Source of the DNA: an uncultured Bacteroidia bacterium
Lineage (GTDB): Bacteria; Bacteroidota; Bacteroidia; Bacteroidales; UBA932
Length of the DNA stretch: 64,000 nucleotides
Reading direction: 5' to 3'
Assembly: GCA_902794005.1 (NCBI GenBank)
Contig: CADBFO010000003.1
Coordinates: 41,890-105,889, forward strand
The notes beneath the pieces are model-generated. The model saw nothing but the letters and a program-made list of their open reading frames with translations. It was not told the origin of the DNA and searched no databases. This document shows, one piece after another, positions 42,713 to 50,476 of this stretch. Within the stretch, counting starts at the first letter, position 1. Every line of letters begins with the position of its first letter. A program made the position numbers and the translations under genes.

Positions 42713-44371
42713 ATGGAATTCAAATCCGTCAACAAGATTTTTCAGGACAGTTTTGTCCAGAACTGGGACAGACCTGCCCTCACCAACTATCAGGGAATGA
42801 CCCTGGCTTACCGTGATGTCGCCCGCCGCATCGCCAAGTTGCACATCGCCTTCGAGCAGTGCGGCCTCCGGCGGGGAGACAAAGTGGCCATCTGTTCCCG
42901 GAATCAGGCCAACTGGGGTGTCAGTTTCCTGGCCGCCATCACCTATGGCGCCGTCGCAGTCCCCATTCTTCACGAGTTCAAACCCGGCAACATTCATTAT
43001 CTGGTCAATCATTCCGAGGCCCGCGTCCTCTTTGTGGACGAGGTCATCTGGGAAGGCCTCGTCCCCGACGAGATGCCGGACCTTTCGGTCGTTGTCCAGA
43101 TCAACACGTTCAAGTTCCTCTATGCCGACAGCGAAGAGCGTCGCCAGGTGCGGGAGCATCTGAACGAGGAGTTCGGGCACCGTTATCCCAACAACTTCGA
43201 GCCGGAAGATCTCGATTACTACGAGGACAGCGCCGAGGAACTGGCCATTATCAATTACACCTCCGGTACTTCCGGCTTCTCCAAAGGTGTCATGATTCCC
43301 TATCGTGCGCTCTTCTCCAATATCCAGTTTGCCGCGGAAGACGCCTGCCCCATGCTCAAGGCGGGCATGAACGTGGTATCCATGCTTCCCACGGCCCACA
43401 TGTACGGCATGATGTTCGAGTTCCTGTTCGAGATGTCCATCGGCATGCATGTCCATTTCCTCAGCCGCGTCCCCAGCCCCAAGATCATCATGCAGGCCCT
43501 CGGGGAAATCCAGCCGGAAATCATCATCGCCGTTCCGCTGGTCATCGAGAAAGTGTACAAGACCAAGATCAAGCCCCTCGTGGACAAGAACAAGTTGAAA
43601 TATCTCATGCGCATCCCCGTGCTGGACAAGGCCATCGAAAAGAAGTTCTCCACGGAACTTACCAATGCCTTCGGCGGAAAATTCGAGGAAGTGATCCTGG
43701 GCGGCGCCGCTTTCAATCCGGAAGTGGAGCGCTTTTTCCACAAGATCGGCTTCCATTACACGGTAGGTTATGGCATGACGGAGTGCGCTCCCATCATCTG
43801 CTATGCCCACTGGGATAAGGTAAAAGTGGGATCGGCCGGACGCGCCGCCATGAACATGCAAATCCGCATCGACTCTTCCGATCCCAGGAATATTCCCGGA
43901 GAAGTGCAGGTGAAAGGACCGAATGTGTGCCTGGGCTACTTCAAGAACCCGGATGCCACCAGGGATTCCTTCACCAGCGACGGCTGGTTCCGCACCGGCG
44001 ACATGGGCGTTCTGGACGAGGACGGCTATCTGTTCCTGCGCGGGCGCTCCAAGTGCATGGTCCTGGGCCCTTCCGGCCAGAATATCTATCCGGAAGAGCT
44101 CGAAGCCACCATCAACAACTTTGCCTATGTGGTGGATTCCCTGGTTGTGGAGGACGACGGCGGCCTCACGGCCCTCATCTATCCCGACTGGCATCAGGGA
44201 GAACTGGACTGCATGACGCGCAGCGAGTTCAAAAACCGAATCCTGGGCATGCTTCCCGCCATCAACCAGGAACTTCCCAATTATGCCCAGATCAAGAAGA
44301 TCGAGCTGATGCCCGAGGACTTCGAGCGCACCCCCAAGCGCAGCATCAAGCGTTACCTCTATCAAAGATAA
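42713..44371 (+). CDS. Long-chain acyl-CoA synthetase/AMP-binding ligase
   Basis: This 552-residue cytoplasmic enzyme activates a fatty acid with ATP and CoA. Motifs of the adenylate-forming family are complete: the phosphate loop YTSGTSGFSKG starting at Y182, YGMTECAP, DGWFRTGDMG and the C-terminal lysine in PKRSIKRY. A TTG two codons upstream is possible; the ATG at 42713 is preferred. The 5' neighbour is the unknown membrane protein and the dCMP-deaminase-like gene begins 3 bp after the stop. It lacks the large insertion of FadD-type enzymes, so chain-length preference is open. Confidence 0.88.
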   Translation: MEFKSVNKIFQDSFVQNWDRPALTNYQGMTLAYRDVARRIAKLHIAFEQCGLRRGDKVAICSRNQANWGVSFLAAITYGAVAVPILHEFKPGNIHYLVNHSEARVLFVDEVIWEGLVPDEMPDLSVVVQINTFKFLYADSEERRQVREHLNEEFGHRYPNNFEPEDLDYYEDSAEELAIINYTSGTSGFSKGVMIPYRALFSNIQFAAEDACPMLKAGMNVVSMLPTAHMYGMMFEFLFEMSIGMHVHFLSRVPSPKIIMQALGEIQPEIIIAVPLVIEKVYKTKIKPLVDKNKLKYLMRIPVLDKAIEKKFSTELTNAFGGKFEEVILGGAAFNPEVERFFHKIGFHYTVGYGMTECAPIICYAHWDKVKVGSAGRAAMNMQIRIDSSDPRNIPGEVQVKGPNVCLGYFKNPDATRDSFTSDGWFRTGDMGVLDEDGYLFLRGRSKCMVLGPSGQNIYPEELEATINNFAYVVDSLVVEDDGGLTALIYPDWHQGELDCMTRSEFKNRILGMLPAINQELPNYAQIKKIELMPEDFERTPKRSIKRYLYQR

Positions 44372-44374
44372 GCC

Positions 44375-44776
44375 ATGAAATTCGATCGCTCCTACTTGGA
44401 AATGGCCGAAGTGTGGGCCCAGAACTCCTACTGTAAGCGCAGAAAGGTGGGAGCCCTCCTGGTGAAAGACCGCACCATCATCTCCGACGGGTACAACGGA
44501 ACCCCTTCGGGCTTCGAGAATATCTGCGAAGATGAAAACGGCGTCACCAAACCCTACGTGCTCCATGCAGAGGCCAATGCCATCACCAAGGTGGCCAAGA
44601 GCGGCAACAGTTCGCAGGGCGCCACCCTCTTTGTGACAGCTTCTCCCTGCGCCGAGTGCGCCAAACTTATCATCCAGGCGGGCATCACCCGCGTGGTGTA
44701 TCGCGATGCCTATCGGCTCACGGACGGGATAGACCTCCTGAAGCGGGCAGGCATAGAGGTAGAACAGGCCGGATAA
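44375..44776 (+). CDS. dCMP deaminase-family protein
   Basis: This 133-residue zinc-dependent deaminase resembles the ComEB/deoxycytidylate deaminase group. The zinc and catalytic residues are in HAEANAI and SPCAEC, and the N-terminal KRRKVGALLVKDRTIISDGYNG is family-typical. It would convert dCMP to dUMP for thymidylate synthesis. It lies between an acyl-CoA synthetase and a C-terminal processing protease with gaps of 3 and 4 bp. Confidence 0.88.
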   Translation: MKFDRSYLEMAEVWAQNSYCKRRKVGALLVKDRTIISDGYNGTPSGFENICEDENGVTKPYVLHAEANAITKVAKSGNSSQGATLFVTASPCAECAKLIIQAGITRVVYRDAYRLTDGIDLLKRAGIEVEQAG

Positions 44777-44780
44777 AACC

Positions 44781-46355
44781 ATGAAAAGAACGTTCGTACA
44801 AATCCTGCAAGTGCTGCTGGGTGTCGTGATCGGCATCCTTCTCACGCTGCTGGCTGTCCGCTATCGGGAAAGCCGGCATATCAAGCATATCAGCCGGGCG
44901 GATTGGGGGAAACTCAATCTCATCCTGGGCATTGTGGAAAAGAATTATGTGGATACCCTGGACCGGGACGGAATGACGGAAGCCGCCGTATCGGCCGCGC
45001 TGTCCAAACTGGATCCGCACTCGGTTTATATGCCCCCCGTGCAGTTGTCGGCTTCCGAAGAGGAACTGGCGGGGAACTTTGAGGGCATCGGCATTCAGTT
45101 CAATGTCCCCAATGACACGGCCATCGTCCTGGAAGTGATTCCCGGCGGCCCCTCTGAGAAGGTGGGTCTCATGGCGGGAGACCGTCTGCTCAAGGTGGAC
45201 GACAAGGTGATTGCCGGCGTCAAGTTTCCGCAGGACAGCATGGTCCGCAGGATGAAGGGACCGGCCGGAACCAAAGTCACGGTTACCGTCAGGAGGGGCG
45301 TGGAAGAGATTCCCTTCGAAATTACCCGCGGAAAGATACCGGTTTACAGCGTGGATGCGTCTTTCCTGATTCGGGACAGCATAGGCTATCTGCGGTTGGC
45401 CAAGTTCTCCCGCACTACCTTCAAGGAGTGCCATGAGGCAACCCTCCGTCTGATGGAGCAGGGAATGACCCATCTCGTGTTCGACCTTCGGGACAACACG
45501 GGCGGCTACATGGACCAGGCGCTTCTGCTGGCCAACGATTTCCTCTCCCCCGGGGATACCATTGTGTATATCGAGGGCCGTCAGCGTCCCCGCGAGGTCT
45601 TCAAGGCCGACGGTCGCGGAGCTTTCCAAAGCATGGGCCTGACGGTACTGATCAGCGAGAATACGGCATCGGCCAGCGAAATTTTCGCCGGAGCCGTCCA
45701 GGACAATGACCGGGGCACCGTCGTCGGACGACGCTCCTTCGGAAAGGGCCTGGTGCAGGAGCCTTTCTTCTTCACCGACAATTCCGGCATCCGCCTCACC
45801 GTCGCCCGTTATTATACGCCTTCCGGCCGATGCATCCAGAAGCCTTACGACAATTATGGCAGGGACATCTACAATCGCTTCATGGACGGAGAGGTTTTCA
45901 GCGCCGACAGCGTACACCTGGACACTTCGGACGTGCACCGTACGCGCAGCGGGCGTCTCGTGTATGGCGGTGGCGGCATCATGCCCGATGTCTTCGTCCC
46001 CATCGATACAACCCGTGCCAGCGATTTCTTCATCGCGTGCAACCGAAAGGCCACCCAGATGCGCTATGCTTCCCAGATCTTCGACAAGCATACGGCGCGC
46101 TTGTCGTCCATCGATTCCTACAAGGAAATGGACGACTTCCTCTCTTCCCTCAACTTGAGGGTGGATTTCCCGGCCTTTGCCCGGAAGACGGACGGCATTT
46201 CCTGCACCGAAGCCGAGTGGGACCAGACGCAGGCGTATCTGCTGCCTCAGCTGCGTGCGCTCATCGCCCGTTACTCCAAACTGGGAGAAAATGCTTTCTA
46301 CAAGTATTATCTGCCGGTGGATGACACGGTAACGAAGGTACTGGAGTCGCTGTAG
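44781..46355 (+). CDS. S41 family C-terminal processing peptidase
   Basis: This 524-residue protease has an N-terminal membrane helix (ILQVLLGVVIGILLTLLAV), a PDZ domain (~95-170: FEGIGIQFNVPNDTAIV, GDRLLKVDD) and the S41 catalytic domain. The Ser lies in ENTASASEIFAGAV and the general base Lys in GRRSFGKGLVQ. It cleaves C-termini of envelope proteins in the periplasm. The last ~120 residues (DKHTARLSSIDSYKEMDDF) form an extra helical domain common in Bacteroidota copies. It ends the plus-strand operon; a strong hairpin follows. Confidence 0.92.
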   Translation: MKRTFVQILQVLLGVVIGILLTLLAVRYRESRHIKHISRADWGKLNLILGIVEKNYVDTLDRDGMTEAAVSAALSKLDPHSVYMPPVQLSASEEELAGNFEGIGIQFNVPNDTAIVLEVIPGGPSEKVGLMAGDRLLKVDDKVIAGVKFPQDSMVRRMKGPAGTKVTVTVRRGVEEIPFEITRGKIPVYSVDASFLIRDSIGYLRLAKFSRTTFKECHEATLRLMEQGMTHLVFDLRDNTGGYMDQALLLANDFLSPGDTIVYIEGRQRPREVFKADGRGAFQSMGLTVLISENTASASEIFAGAVQDNDRGTVVGRRSFGKGLVQEPFFFTDNSGIRLTVARYYTPSGRCIQKPYDNYGRDIYNRFMDGEVFSADSVHLDTSDVHRTRSGRLVYGGGGIMPDVFVPIDTTRASDFFIACNRKATQMRYASQIFDKHTARLSSIDSYKEMDDFLSSLNLRVDFPAFARKTDGISCTEAEWDQTQAYLLPQLRALIARYSKLGENAFYKYYLPVDDTVTKVLESL

Positions 46356-46356
46356 C

Positions 46357-46383
46357 AGATCCTTCACTGCGTTCAGGATGACA
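46357..46383 (+). repeat. 27-nt intergenic repeat, copy 1
   Basis: This 27-nt unit directly follows the protease stop. It recurs at 47283-47309 with only two differences, which are the two partners of one base pair in a 5 bp stem (ATCCT/AGGAT here, ATTCT/AGAAT there) around an 11 nt loop. The paired change suggests a conserved RNA or DNA hairpin. Confidence 0.7.
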
Positions 46384-46420
46384 AAAGGGAAGGGCGACCG
46401 TCACGGCCGCCCTTCCCTTT
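46384..46420. terminator. Strong bidirectional terminator hairpin
   Basis: The arms at 46384-46396 (AAAGGGAAGGGCG) and 46408-46420 are perfectly complementary over 13 bp, with an inner CCG/CGG pairing. It separates the convergent protease gene (+) and lptB (-). T-rich sequence follows on both strands. The rest of the gap (46421-46484) is AT-rich with no feature I can name. Confidence 0.8.
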
Positions 46421-46484
46421 CCTATTATTAACTAAACCAACTAAAACTAACCTGGTTCAGTAAATGCAAGAGGTGTGCCAAACT

Positions 46485-47282
46485 TTATTTTTCGTGTTCT
46501 ACTTCTGCCCGGGCCCGCTCCACGGACTTGGAGCGTTTGAGAACAAAGCCTGAACCCAGATACTTGGTGCGGACATCCTCGTCGGCGGCCAGCTCTTCCG
46601 GCGTTCCGGCCTGGAGGATGACGCCTTCGTAAAGCAAATAGGCGCGGTCTGTGATGGCCAGGGTCTCGCCGACATTGTGGTCCGTGATGATGACGCCGAT
46701 GTTGCGGTATTTGAGTTTGGCGATGATATACTGGATGTCTTCCACGGCGATGGGGTCCACGCCGGCGAACGGTTCGTCCAGAAGGATGAATTTGGGATCC
46801 ACGGCGAGGGCGCGGGCAATTTCACAGCGGCGGCGCTCTCCTCCGGAAAGCTGGATGCCGAGGGACTTGCGCACTTTGGAGAGATTGAACTCGTCGATGA
46901 GCTGCTCCATGCGGGCAAGACGCTCTTCCTTGGTCATATCCTGGGTGCTGGCCGACATTTCCATCACGGAAAGGATGTTGTCTTCTACCGACATTTTGCG
47001 GAATACGGATGCTTCCTGCGGCAGGTAGCCCAGGCCTTTCTGAGCGCGCTTGTACATGGGAAGGTCGGTGATTTCCACGGTGTTCCCCTGGTCGTCGTCC
47101 AGGAAGATGCGGCCTCCGTTGGGCTTGATCTGTCCGGTAATCATGTAGAAGCTGGTAGTCTTCCCGGCGCCGTTGGGCCCCAGGAATCCAACGATTTCTC
47201 CCTGTTGCACTTCCATGGAAACGCCCTTCACCACGGTTCGGACGCCATATTTCTTGACCAGTTTTTCTGCTCTGAGTTTCAT
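46485..47282 (-). CDS. lptB: LPS export ABC transporter ATP-binding protein LptB
   Basis: This 265-residue ATPase powers lipopolysaccharide extraction from the inner membrane with LptFG. Walker [10 protein letters not shown] is at 35-43, followed by the Q-loop in [18 protein letters not shown] (an LptB hallmark), signature [15 protein letters not shown], Walker [14 protein letters not shown] and the H-loop in ITDHNV. The C-terminus has a charged extension ([16 protein letters not shown]) beyond the usual ~240 residues. It is downstream of dnaX with a 33 bp gap that contains repeat copy 2. Confidence 0.92.
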   Translation of the reverse strand: MKLRAEKLVKKYGVRTVVKGVSMEVQQGEIVGFLGPNGAGKTTSFYMITGQIKPNGGRIFLDDDQGNTVEITDLPMYKRAQKGLGYLPQEASVFRKMSVEDNILSVMEMSASTQDMTKEERLARMEQLIDEFNLSKVRKSLGIQLSGGERRRCEIARALAVDPKFILLDEPFAGVDPIAVEDIQYIIAKLKYRNIGVIITDHNVGETLAITDRAYLLYEGVILQAGTPEELAADEDVRTKYLGSGFVLKRSKSVERARAEVEHEK

Positions 47283-47309
47283 AGATTCTTCACTGCGTTC
47301 AGAATGACA
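47283..47309 (+). repeat. 27-nt intergenic repeat, copy 2
   Basis: This is the second copy of the unit at 46357-46383. It lies between the lptB start codon and the dnaX stop and occupies nearly the whole gap. It differs from copy 1 by a compensatory C-G to T-A change in the stem. Confidence 0.7.
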
Positions 47310-47315
47310 ATATCG

Positions 47316-48983
47316 TTACTTGGTGTCCAGCCCAAGGTCGGCCACGAAGGCGCGGACGTCGGGATTTTTCTCCATCAGGTCCTTGGCCTTCTCTTCGGGC
47401 ATATAAGGAACTTTCTCGGCCGATTCTTCCACGGGCGTCACTTCCACCAGAATGTTTATCTTGGGGCAGGACAACATTTCCCGGATTTTGTTCTCAAGAT
47501 CGCGCAGAAGCTTTTCTTCCACCCACTGTTTCTGGGCCTCGTTGAGAACAAAGAAATCTATTATTTTTACGCCGCCTTCCTCGCGGACGTCAATTTTTCC
47601 GCTGGCAATCATGCTGGCCAGGCGGGGGCGGTTGTCGTATTCCTTGGCCAGTTCCTTCCACTGCATGCGCACCGTCTCGTCCTCCGGAAGGCTTGTACTC
47701 TGCTGTTTTGCTTCGGCCGGTGCCGCTTCCTCTTTCTTCTCCTCCATGATGGCACTCATGGAAAGCGAAGAACCTTTGAGGGGGCGCCGCCCCTTGGGAT
47801 TTCCCGACGGCAAAATTCCGGGCTCCGTGCTTGCAGGCGGCGGAACAGGTTTGGCATCCTTCCCGGCCGGAACGGGAACCTCCACGGGCTTTTGCACCAG
47901 ATAACTCAGCCGCATGAGGGCGAATTCAATGTGAAGGCGGGGATTGACGGCCGCCTTGTAGCCGGATTCACAGGCGGTGGTGATGCCCAGGGCATCGTAC
48001 AGAAACTGATGGGTACAGCGGGAAGCCTGGTCTGCGTATCGTTTCTTGAGGGAATCCGGGAGCTCCAGCAGGGGCTCCAGCCCACCGGTCTTGGCCACCA
48101 CGAGGTTTCTCAGATGGCTGGAAAGGGAAGCCACGAAATGCAGGGCGTTGAAGCCCTTGGACAGAATCTCGTCCAGGGTGAGGAAGGCATCCCCGTAGTT
48201 CCCGCTCAGGAAATCTTCCACCATCCGGAAGCTGTACTCGTGGTCCAGTACATTGAGGTTGCGGATAACATCCTCATAATGGACTTCTGTCCCGCAGAAA
48301 GCCACCGTCTGGTCGAAGATGGTCAGGGCGTCGCGCATGGCGCCGTCGGCCTTGGAGGCAATCACATGGAGGGACTCGTCGTCGATGGTGATTCCTTCCT
48401 TGGTGGCAATGCCGCGAAGATTCCGAACCATGTCCGGAATGCCGATGCGATTGAAGTCATAGGTTTGGCACCGGCTCAGGATGGTGGGAAGGATTTTGTG
48501 CTTCTCCGTTGTCGCGAGGATGAAAATGGCGTGTGCCGGGGGCTCTTCCAGCGTTTTGAGGAAGGCGTTGAAGGCCGCCTGGGACAGCATGTGGACCTCG
48601 TCGATGATATACACGCTGTAGCGCCCGACCTGCGGCGGAACCTGCACCTGTTCCATGAGCGTCTTGATATCCTCCACGGAGTTGTTGGAGGCTGCATCCA
48701 GTTCGTGGATGCAGTAGGAACGGCCTTCCTGGAAACTTACGCACGATTCGCACTGCCCGCAAGGCTCCATCTCCGGTCCCGGGTTCATGCAGTTGATCAT
48801 TTTGGCGAAGATGCGCGCCGTGGTGGTTTTGCCAACACCCCTGGGGCCGCAGAACAGATAGGCATGCGCCAACTGTCCCCTCCGGATGGAGTTGGACAGC
48901 GTCCGGGCAATGGTATCCTGACCGATCAGGGTTTCAAAGGAATCCGGCCTGTACTTCCGGGCCGATACAATATAGTCGCTCAT
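47316..48983 (-). CDS. dnaX: DNA polymerase III subunit gamma/tau
   Basis: This 555-residue clamp-loader ATPase has Walker A GPRGVGKTT at 46-54, the zinc-binding cysteines C65, C75, C78 and C81 (CGQCESC), Walker B-type VYIIDEVHML, and sensor 1 in FILATTEKHKI. Domain III follows to ~380. The C-terminal tail has a Pro-rich linker and a KEEAAPAEAKQQS segment typical of Bacteroidota tau-like forms. I see no clear slippery frameshift site in the reading. Its ATG is only 6 nt from an exact -7 promoter box. Confidence 0.95.
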   Translation of the reverse strand: MSDYIVSARKYRPDSFETLIGQDTIARTLSNSIRRGQLAHAYLFCGPRGVGKTTTARIFAKMINCMNPGPEMEPCGQCESCVSFQEGRSYCIHELDAASNNSVEDIKTLMEQVQVPPQVGRYSVYIIDEVHMLSQAAFNAFLKTLEEPPAHAIFILATTEKHKILPTILSRCQTYDFNRIGIPDMVRNLRGIATKEGITIDDESLHVIASKADGAMRDALTIFDQTVAFCGTEVHYEDVIRNLNVLDHEYSFRMVEDFLSGNYGDAFLTLDEILSKGFNALHFVASLSSHLRNLVVAKTGGLEPLLELPDSLKKRYADQASRCTHQFLYDALGITTACESGYKAAVNPRLHIEFALMRLSYLVQKPVEVPVPAGKDAKPVPPPASTEPGILPSGNPKGRRPLKGSSLSMSAIMEEKKEEAAPAEAKQQSTSLPEDETVRMQWKELAKEYDNRPRLASMIASGKIDVREEGGVKIIDFFVLNEAQKQWVEEKLLRDLENKIREMLSCPKINILVEVTPVEESAEKVPYMPEEKAKDLMEKNPDVRAFVADLGLDTK

Positions 48984-48989
48984 AGACTA

Positions 48990-48997
48990 CAAAGATA
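48990..48997 (-). promoter_or_regulatory. -7 box of the dnaX promoter
   Basis: On the minus strand this is TATCTTTG, an exact match, with TTTC 18 bp upstream as a weak -33 element. The box ends 6 nt before the dnaX ATG, so the transcript would have almost no leader. Confidence 0.55.
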
Positions 48998-49045
48998 ATA
49001 AATTTTCCGCACCGGGAAAGACCACAAAATGTGCGTAAAACAGGA

Positions 49046-50035
49046 TTACTCGTCGATGTTCACGATGCGGTAATCGGCCTTTCCGAGCCCGATGGAGACG
49101 GCATAGTCGATAATGTGCGTGCCGTGCTGGCGGTTGATGCGGTCCTGAAGGGGTTTGGCGTCATCGCCCTTCCGGGAAGGATAGGAGAACACCAGGTCCA
49201 GGCAGGCTTTGTCCAGGGCCACCGGGTCAGTGGATGCCAGAATGCCGATATCGGAGAGGCGGGGCTTGTCCGGATGGCCGTCACAGTCGCAGTCCACGGA
49301 CATGTTGTTCATCACGTTGATATAGACGATGTTCTTGCCGAAATGGTTGGCGACGGCCTGGGCGGCAGCGGCCATGGACTCCAGGAAGGCATCCTGCTCG
49401 GCCGTAATCCAATGATCCTGCGATTCGCCGGCGGAATGGATGTAGAACTTTCCGGCCGTGGACGCGAAGCCGATGCTCTGGTTCTTGAGAACGCCGCCGA
49501 AACCACCCATGGCGTGTCCCTTGAAGTGCGCCAGGTTGATGACAAAGTTGTAGTTCCGGATGTTTTTGCCGACGATGTCGTACTGGATGTGCTTTTTGTC
49601 GAGGACCGGAATCCGGATGTCGCCATCCTCATCCATGATATCGACCGGTGCCACCGCCTCAAAGCCGCGTTCCGCGATGGCCTTGCGGTGGTCTTCCGTC
49701 TTCATGCGGGAACCGCTATACGCCGTGTTGCACTCGATGAGCGTGCCGTTAACGGCCTTTACGAGCGGGGCGATGAGTTCCGGCCGCAGATAATGGGATT
49801 TGGCCGATTCGCCGGTACTGATTTTTACGCCCACCTTGCCTTCGGGCTTGCAGCCCAGGGCATTGTAGATATTCAGGAGCCCTTCCGGACTGATTTCGGA
49901 GGTGAAATAAACGATGGGGGCGTCGGGGCTTTCGCTGCTGGAAACCGGTACCACCGGTTGCATGCGCGGGCTTGTCTGGGTGGAGCCGCAGGCGACAAGC
50001 GCCAGGGCTACGAGGGGAAGAAATATCTTTTTCAT
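49046..50035 (-). CDS. DUF362 domain lipoprotein
   Basis: The protein has 329 residues. An in-frame ATG 54 nt upstream exists, but MKKIFLPLVALALVACGS at 50035 gives a lipoprotein signal, and the promoter lies between the two. The DUF362 core includes VGVKISTGES, NTAYSGSRMKTEDHRK, NLAHFKGHAMGGFGGVLKN and SIGFASTAGKF. A short Cys/Asp stretch (DCDCDGHPDKPR) could bind a metal. DUF362 proteins are often linked to iron-sulfur or redox functions, but no reaction is established here. Confidence 0.85.
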   Translation of the reverse strand: MKKIFLPLVALALVACGSTQTSPRMQPVVPVSSSESPDAPIVYFTSEISPEGLLNIYNALGCKPEGKVGVKISTGESAKSHYLRPELIAPLVKAVNGTLIECNTAYSGSRMKTEDHRKAIAERGFEAVAPVDIMDEDGDIRIPVLDKKHIQYDIVGKNIRNYNFVINLAHFKGHAMGGFGGVLKNQSIGFASTAGKFYIHSAGESQDHWITAEQDAFLESMAAAAQAVANHFGKNIVYINVMNNMSVDCDCDGHPDKPRLSDIGILASTDPVALDKACLDLVFSYPSRKGDDAKPLQDRINRQHGTHIIDYAVSIGLGKADYRIVNIDE

Positions 50036-50058
50036 TCGTAATAGGGTTCTGTTGCAGG

Positions 50059-50091
50059 CAAATTTAATCATTCTCCGCTTTTTCAGCAAAA
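50059..50091 (-). promoter_or_regulatory. Bacteroides-type promoter for the DUF362 gene
   Basis: On the minus strand TTTTG (50087-50091), a 20 bp spacer and TAAATTTG (50059-50066) match the consensus. Transcription should start about 18 nt before the ATG at 50035, which supports that start over the earlier one. Confidence 0.75.
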
Positions 50092-50115
50092 GATTTTGGA
50101 CTGGGTCCTCAAAAC

Positions 50116-50145
50116 AAAAAACCGGCCTTGAAAGGTCGGCTTTTT
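50116..50145 (-). terminator. Intrinsic terminator of rpsU
   Basis: Read on the minus strand, a GC-rich stem (GCCGACCTT paired with AAGGCCGGT, one wobble and one mismatch) is extended by A/T pairs and ends in a T run (TTTTTTGTTTT). It lies about 20 nt after the rpsU stop. Confidence 0.75.
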
Positions 50146-50167
50146 ATCTTGAAAGGTGCTCGGGCAA

Positions 50168-50362
50168 TTACTGCTCCTCTTTGAGACGAAGCTGCTGAAC
50201 ATAGATAGCCTTCTGAAGTGCTACGCGCTTCTTTACGGAAGGCTTCTCGAAGTTCTTGCGGGAACGCATCTCGCGGACGGCACCGGTCTTTTCGAACTTG
50301 CGCTTGAATTTTTTCAGGGCTCTTTCGATGTTTTCGCCTTCTTTGATGGGTACGATGATCAT
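50168..50362 (-). CDS. rpsU: Small ribosomal subunit protein bS21
   Basis: This 64-residue, highly basic protein (RALKKFKRKFEKTGAVREMR) is a complete bS21. In Bacteroidota, bS21 is part of the pocket that hides the 3' end of 16S rRNA and so suppresses Shine-Dalgarno use. Its own gene here has a strong Shine-Dalgarno sequence 8 nt upstream, consistent with autoregulation. It has its own promoter and terminator, so it is monocistronic. Confidence 0.96.
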   Translation of the reverse strand: MIIVPIKEGENIERALKKFKRKFEKTGAVREMRSRKNFEKPSVKKRVALQKAIYVQQLRLKEEQ

Positions 50363-50370
50363 TGCTTTTA

Positions 50371-50383
50371 CACCTCCTTTTTT
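50371..50383 (-). promoter_or_regulatory. Strong Shine-Dalgarno sequence of rpsU
   Basis: On the minus strand the leader reads AAAAAAGGAGGTG, 8 nt before the ATG. Other starts in this window lack such a site, so it stands out as a regulatory element rather than a general ribosome-binding site. Confidence 0.85.
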
Positions 50384-50394
50384 CTAGTGGACTG

Positions 50395-50426
50395 CAAAGG
50401 TAGAAAAAAATTGCAAATGCACAAAA
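50395..50426 (-). promoter_or_regulatory. rpsU promoter
   Basis: On the minus strand TTTTG (50422-50426), a 19 bp spacer and TACCTTTG (50395-50402) match the consensus exactly. It overlaps the divergent plus-strand promoter at 50411-50442. Confidence 0.85.
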
Positions 50427-50442
50427 TAATTTATTATATTTG
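50411..50442 (+). promoter_or_regulatory. Promoter of the EF-hand/ATPase/sirtuin operon
   Basis: TTG (50411-50413), a 21 bp spacer and TATATTTG (50435-50442), an exact -7 box. The start would be near 50449, giving a leader of about 28 nt. It shares 16 bp with the rpsU promoter on the other strand. Confidence 0.8.
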
Positions 50443-50476
50443 TGGTAACAGGAATGTTATCTAAAAACCTTATGAT

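Noticed and set aside
47316-48983. Programmed frameshift in dnaX to make a short gamma form
   Set aside because: I found no clear A-rich slippery site with a downstream hairpin; the full-length tau-like frame is uninterrupted.
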